A DNA stretch of 64,000 nucleotides from Actinobacteria bacterium IMCC26256. Its GTDB lineage: Bacteria; Actinomycetota; Acidimicrobiia; IMCC26256. The notes below the pieces were generated by a model. That model ran no database searches. It was not told where the DNA came from and saw nothing but the letters and a program-made list of their open reading frames with translations. Location: NCBI GenBank assembly GCA_001023575.1, contig CP011489.1, positions 682,001 to 746,000 of the forward strand. The letters run 5' to 3'. The position numbers and the translations under genes are program-made. Position 1 is the stretch's first letter. Each line of letters begins with the position of its first letter. Below, piece after piece: positions 60,521-64,000 of this stretch.

Positions 60521-61978
60521 TTACTTCTGGGGTGGGACTTGATTAGGTATCGGCGCAGGCTCAGTCTCTAGAGGTGCTGGCTGAGGCTCAATAGGCGGGA
60601 TCTGCTTTGGGTCGGGCACGCCAGGGTCAATCCCGGGTGTGGGTTCGAGCGGGGCGAAGAGTGATGGGTCAAGTGCGTTAAGGGTGGCCTGTGCCTCTAT
60701 GCCCTCGGTGTCAACACCAAGGAATGTGTAGGTCGGCACAAGTAGCGATGCGGCCTCACCATTAATGGCGCCAAATTGCATTGAGTAACCCGACTCAACG
60801 CGATCAATCGTTACAACTCTTGGTCCCACAACTAAGCCGTCCTGAATGGGCATCTCAGGCAGATCGGTGTTGGCTGAAGTTTCATCACCGCTTGCACTCG
60901 CCAAGGCCCCCATCGGCATCACACCAAAAACTAAACCTGCTTCTCCTGCTTGCAATGCCGTAAATGCACGCTCGGTACCGCGTCTTGAGTACTCGCCAAG
61001 TCTCTCGGCCTTGACCCATGCTCCGTAGGCGCTAAGCACAAGACCTTGATCGCCTATCTCCACATACCAATCAAGATCGTGGACTGGTAGTGAATTAACT
61101 AGCGGGGTCAATACAACTTGGCGCGAGTACAGAGTCGATCCCTGTGGCTCGCAGATAGCGGATTGCTCGCACGAAACGCTGGTTGACATCATGCTTGCAT
61201 CGTTGACAGACGAGAGCCAATCAGAAGAATCAATACCTGTGGAGCGAAGCACATCACGCGCAATTTTTATTACTGCATCACCACGAGGAATATCTTGAGG
61301 AGTGCTATCAATCAAGTCTGGAGCGACTGTATTTGTGGTAACAGGGGGTAAAGGATCATTCGGATTACTACTCTCGGGGCCTTGCGAACTTGAGGATGGT
61401 CCTGAAGAACTTGATGAACCTTGCGAGAATTGAGGCGCTTGATTGCGCGTATAGGAGAGCGTAGTAAGTGCGCCGATCTCGCTAGCAGGAACTTCACAAG
61501 AGAGGGTCGCCAATCCGGTGAGGGTATCTCCAGCGGTTAGCGGAGCGTGAGAAACCTCTATGGATGATGAGCAATCTATTTTCTTCAATGCTCCAGCACT
61601 ACCAAAATGCTCAGCAAAACTCTTCAGTGCGTTGGTTGCAGAATCCTTCCCTGATTCGAAAGGAACTACTTGATAAACCTCGCCAGGCGAACCGAGTCCA
61701 GGGAGCGCCGAGCTCGACGTCCAGCGAGTCTCTCTTGCCGGATAAAGAAGTGATTCGCTGCTCGCCTTTGCCGAGCCTGGTGCACTGATGCTCAGTCTTG
61801 GATTTTTATCTGCTCCGTAGCAAGAAGAGAGAAGGGCGGTAAGTGCGAGGACGATAATTACAAAGATGGCTCCATACCCTGGAGTAGGGATCCGCCAATT
61901 GGAGTGCTCGGTGCTCTCGGATATGCCTTCATTGCTGCCCATCCCCAAACCGTACTCTTGATCTGAATCTTGAATCAC
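60521..61978 (-). CDS. Membrane-anchored hypothetical protein with Ser-rich and Pro-rich linkers
   Basis: 485 residues, no named family. The N-terminus is polar, then comes one hydrophobic segment (GAIFVIIVLALTALLSSC, about 36-53) ending in a Cys that could be a lipobox or simply the end of a TM helix. The extracytoplasmic part has a Ser/Gly/Pro linker (about 180-210), a domain with conserved-looking Cys (VSCEQSAICE), and a Pro/Glu-rich tail that looks like a wall-spanning or disordered segment. In-frame ATG at the MGSNEG position is an alternative start. Surface role inferred from topology only. Confidence 0.75.
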   Translation of the reverse strand: MIQDSDQEYGLGMGSNEGISESTEHSNWRIPTPGYGAIFVIIVLALTALLSSCYGADKNPRLSISAPGSAKASSESLLYPARETRWTSSSALPGLGSPGEVYQVVPFESGKDSATNALKSFAEHFGSAGALKKIDCSSSIEVSHAPLTAGDTLTGLATLSCEVPASEIGALTTLSYTRNQAPQFSQGSSSSSGPSSSSQGPESSNPNDPLPPVTTNTVAPDLIDSTPQDIPRGDAVIKIARDVLRSTGIDSSDWLSSVNDASMMSTSVSCEQSAICEPQGSTLYSRQVVLTPLVNSLPVHDLDWYVEIGDQGLVLSAYGAWVKAERLGEYSRRGTERAFTALQAGEAGLVFGVMPMGALASASGDETSANTDLPEMPIQDGLVVGPRVVTIDRVESGYSMQFGAINGEAASLLVPTYTFLGVDTEGIEAQATLNALDPSLFAPLEPTPGIDPGVPDPKQIPPIEPQPAPLETEPAPIPNQVPPQK

Positions 61979-61998
61979 GCAGGTAATTAATCAATTTT

Positions 61999-62424
61999 GT
62001 GGCTCTGCCACTTAAATCTCACGAGTTCATAGCGAGAATGGGGGATAGCTTCGTTAGGGTTAGGGATGTGACCGCCCCTGCGCTCTGCATCATTGATAAC
62101 GATGGGAGGCGACTCGAGATTAATCACGATGATGCGCTTAGCCTTTTTCAACTAGCAGAGGGCCTTGAGTCGGCGACTACCTCCTCGTGTACCGAATGCC
62201 GAAGCCGAGTGATCGCTAGTGGAGCACTCTCTGAACTCTTGAGCAGCTTCGTCGAGCATCCACGTGTCTCAGAGATAATCGGTTTCGCTGATGACGCCTC
62301 AACTCTGCACATTTATGTGATTGATGTTGAGTCTCCGTGTATCCACCGCACATGGCGGGATCCAGGGCGGGAAGAATTTTTTATGGCCGTAAAGGCGCAG
62401 AGCCCGAGTCGTAAACGCCGATAG
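61999..62424 (+). CDS. Hypothetical 141-residue protein
   Basis: GTG start, no family recognised. The sequence reads as a strand-rich N-terminus (FVRVRDVTAPALCIIDNDGRRLEI), a helical middle (DDALSLFQLAEGLESA), a CTEC pair and a second strand pair (STLHIYVIDVES). The Cys pair plus a later Cys could bind metal, but this is weak. Basic C-terminus SPSRKRR. It is divergent from the 485-residue gene with a 20-base gap, so promoters would overlap or transcripts be leaderless. Confidence 0.65.
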   Translation: MALPLKSHEFIARMGDSFVRVRDVTAPALCIIDNDGRRLEINHDDALSLFQLAEGLESATTSSCTECRSRVIASGALSELLSSFVEHPRVSEIIGFADDASTLHIYVIDVESPCIHRTWRDPGREEFFMAVKAQSPSRKRR

Positions 62425-62450
62425 TTCGCAGCCGTTTACCGAGGTTGTAG

Positions 62451-63869
62451 TTACTCACCTCGACCGATTGCTAGTAGGTCGGTGAAGGACTCTCTCAAGC
62501 ACTCTATTAGCGCCTCTGGGTCTGTTACCGAGGCGGGGTCTGAGTTGACCCCAACGTGCATGACTCCGCAGTAGGAGAGGGTGGTGAAGTTGACTGCGCA
62601 TCCGCCTCGCGGTCCGATCGGGAAGTTCGCCTCGATGCGCGCACCAGATATCCAGAGGTCGATAGCGCTCCCTCGGAGATTAGAGGTGGCGAAATCAATG
62701 GTGCGCGTCTGCGTATGTGTCGCTGCAACAAGGAGAGCAGTAGGCAGGCTTGAAATCACATCTGCTAGCGACTCTGCTGCCTCTAGAGCGCGTTCCCCGC
62801 GCAGGTGCCTGAGGCTTTCGCGAGTCGCAACAAACCTCTGTGTTGGATCTTTAGGACCGGTTGGTACAAGAACTCGAGTAGGTACAAAGTGATTTGCAGA
62901 TGTGTCGTTCTGTCCTCGTGTGCTTACCGGCATCGCCATACGTAGTTCTGAGACAGGCTGACCCATGGCCTCGTGGTACCTGCCTAGCGCTCCGGAGACT
63001 CCAGTGACGAATACATCGTTTACATGGCCGTCTAATGCGTGAGCGGTCGCAGCTGCATCCTCAAGCGAGAATGTAAATAGATCAAAGCGGCGCTCGAGGG
63101 AGCGTGGACTGAGTAGTTCAGAGTGTGCAGAGTCGGTGACGAAGACCTGTCTACGCAGCGATGAAAGCATCTTGATTGAACCACTTATTGCCTTGGGGGC
63201 GCGCTGGGGGTGGAGTGCAAGCGAGATGCTCCCTCCGATGGCTGTTCTTGCGATCTGGGTATTTCTGCGCGTTCGATAAGCCAGCGCACTAACCGCAGTC
63301 TCGAAAGCGTTGGTTCTGTTGACAGGGTCGAGTTGTCGTTCATCGCGTTGGCGTGCTGCGGCTGCCTCTGCGATTGCTTGCACCTCGTGGTCGCTCTCAG
63401 GATGAGCGTCGCGATCCACGATGCTGAGAGAGAGGCGAAGGCCGCCAACTCCATCTGTAATGGTGTGGTGCACTTTCTGCAGTAGTGCGCAGCGCCCATC
63501 AGGCAGGCCCTTGATGACGGTGAACTCCCATAGCGGGCGAGATATATCAAAGGGCTCTTCGCATAGCGCAGAGGCGAGATCAAGAAGGGAGCGCATGCTC
63601 GATGGCTGATCAAGGGTGATGCTCCGGAGGTGGTAATCAAGATCTATGCCTGAGTCCGCGCTCCAGACCGGAGGCGCAATGCGGAGTGGGGATGGGACGA
63701 CTCGCTCGCCTAGGTGGGGAATGAGCGTGATCGCTCTCTGCATTTTTAAGCGGAGCCGCTCCATATCAGGGGCGCTCTCCAAGATGGTGAGGTTGCAGAA
63801 GTCGGACCTAAGGGCTGGGTCTCTCTCAACCGCCCACATGATTGCTTCTGTCGCCGTCATCCGTCCCAC
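62451..63869 (-). CDS. Wax ester synthase/diacylglycerol acyltransferase (WS/DGAT)
   Basis: 472 residues, normal family length. The catalytic motif HHxxxDG is KVHHTITDGVGG (about 131-142). The C-terminal conserved region DFATSNLRGSAIDLWISGA (usual form: SNVPGP) is present. The enzyme makes triacylglycerol or wax esters from acyl-CoA at the membrane; actinobacteria often have several copies. Convergent with the 141-residue gene (26 bases). The last 131 bases of the window beyond its start show no further gene. Confidence 0.92.
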   Translation of the reverse strand: MGRMTATEAIMWAVERDPALRSDFCNLTILESAPDMERLRLKMQRAITLIPHLGERVVPSPLRIAPPVWSADSGIDLDYHLRSITLDQPSSMRSLLDLASALCEEPFDISRPLWEFTVIKGLPDGRCALLQKVHHTITDGVGGLRLSLSIVDRDAHPESDHEVQAIAEAAAARQRDERQLDPVNRTNAFETAVSALAYRTRRNTQIARTAIGGSISLALHPQRAPKAISGSIKMLSSLRRQVFVTDSAHSELLSPRSLERRFDLFTFSLEDAAATAHALDGHVNDVFVTGVSGALGRYHEAMGQPVSELRMAMPVSTRGQNDTSANHFVPTRVLVPTGPKDPTQRFVATRESLRHLRGERALEAAESLADVISSLPTALLVAATHTQTRTIDFATSNLRGSAIDLWISGARIEANFPIGPRGGCAVNFTTLSYCGVMHVGVNSDPASVTDPEALIECLRESFTDLLAIGRGE

Positions 63870-64000
63870 TCCCCAAGATTGCCTGCTGGCGCCGTGAGTT
63901 GCAAGGACCTAAGTCATTTAAATAGGGATTAGACCGATAAATAGGGGTTAGCGGTCTATCTTCGTTCTCTTGAACTCGTTGAGGTTGCTCCACTCAAGGA

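Noticed and set aside
63870-64000. Window end, scanned for a further gene or RNA
   Set aside because: No frame with a start signal and no foldable RNA recognised in the last 131 bases.

Overview
The window reads as chromosomal DNA of an actinobacterium, most likely class Acidimicrobiia (freshwater or marine Ilumatobacter-like lineage). This is an inference from gene content: mycothiol chemistry (mca), coenzyme F420 synthesis (cofC), a wax ester synthase/DGAT, several acyl-CoA dehydrogenases and a thiolase, DUF222/HNH (13E12-type) endonuclease genes, actinobacterial LexA boxes, a sunset-domain protein, and many GTG/TTG or apparently leaderless starts. Base composition looks moderate in G+C and even throughout. 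I see no insertion sequence, prophage, CRISPR array or rRNA.

Region 1 (1-23.6 kb) is a branched-chain amino acid and translation block. It holds the 3' part of serA, mscL, an acyl-CoA dehydrogenase, leuA behind a leucine leader peptide and terminator, the leuDC operon facing an IclR-type regulator (NdgR/LtbR position), two paralogous membrane-anchored RCC1 propeller proteins, greA, a liv-type ABC transporter operon (binding lipoprotein, fused LivH-LivM permease, LivG, LivF), and leuB-ilvE-cimA. The last operon has a second leader peptide, rich in isoleucine codons, and its own terminator. gltX follows, with tRNA-Gln(CTG) and tRNA-Glu(CTC). Uptake and synthesis of Leu/Ile/Val therefore sit together, with three visible control devices: two attenuators and one operator.

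Region 2 (23.7-35.3 kb) is mixed: an NDH-2/AIF-like flavoprotein, HU and a separate Lys/Ala-rich histone-like protein, an LmbE-like deacetylase overlapping cofC, plsC-gpsA for phospholipid synthesis, an unknown 447-residue protein convergent with a GH38 alpha-mannosidase, and a DUF222/HNH gene broken by one in-frame TAG.

Region 3 (35.3-48.6 kb) has a HAD phosphatase, a GYD protein, rnhB, a secreted 1127-residue protein with three N-terminal repeats and 14 RCC1 blades, and a complete mutasome set: imuA', imuB, an intact DUF222/HNH gene and dnaE2. imuA', both HNH genes and dnaE2 each carry a LexA box, so this is an SOS mutagenesis island that includes a nuclease.

Region 4 (48.6-64 kb) holds a PAS-GGDEF-EAL protein, a CtpE-like P-type ATPase, a VanW protein, an acyl-CoA dehydrogenase, mca, a YdjC/ChbG-like deacetylase, a thiolase, a quinone oxidoreductase, two hypothetical proteins and a WS/DGAT acyltransferase.

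The least explained element is at 5.76-5.94 kb: two copies of a structured motif sharing an identical 15-base core, upstream of a 45-codon gene with a good ribosome binding site. It looks like a tandem cis-regulatory RNA or small-RNA locus of a type I do not recognise.
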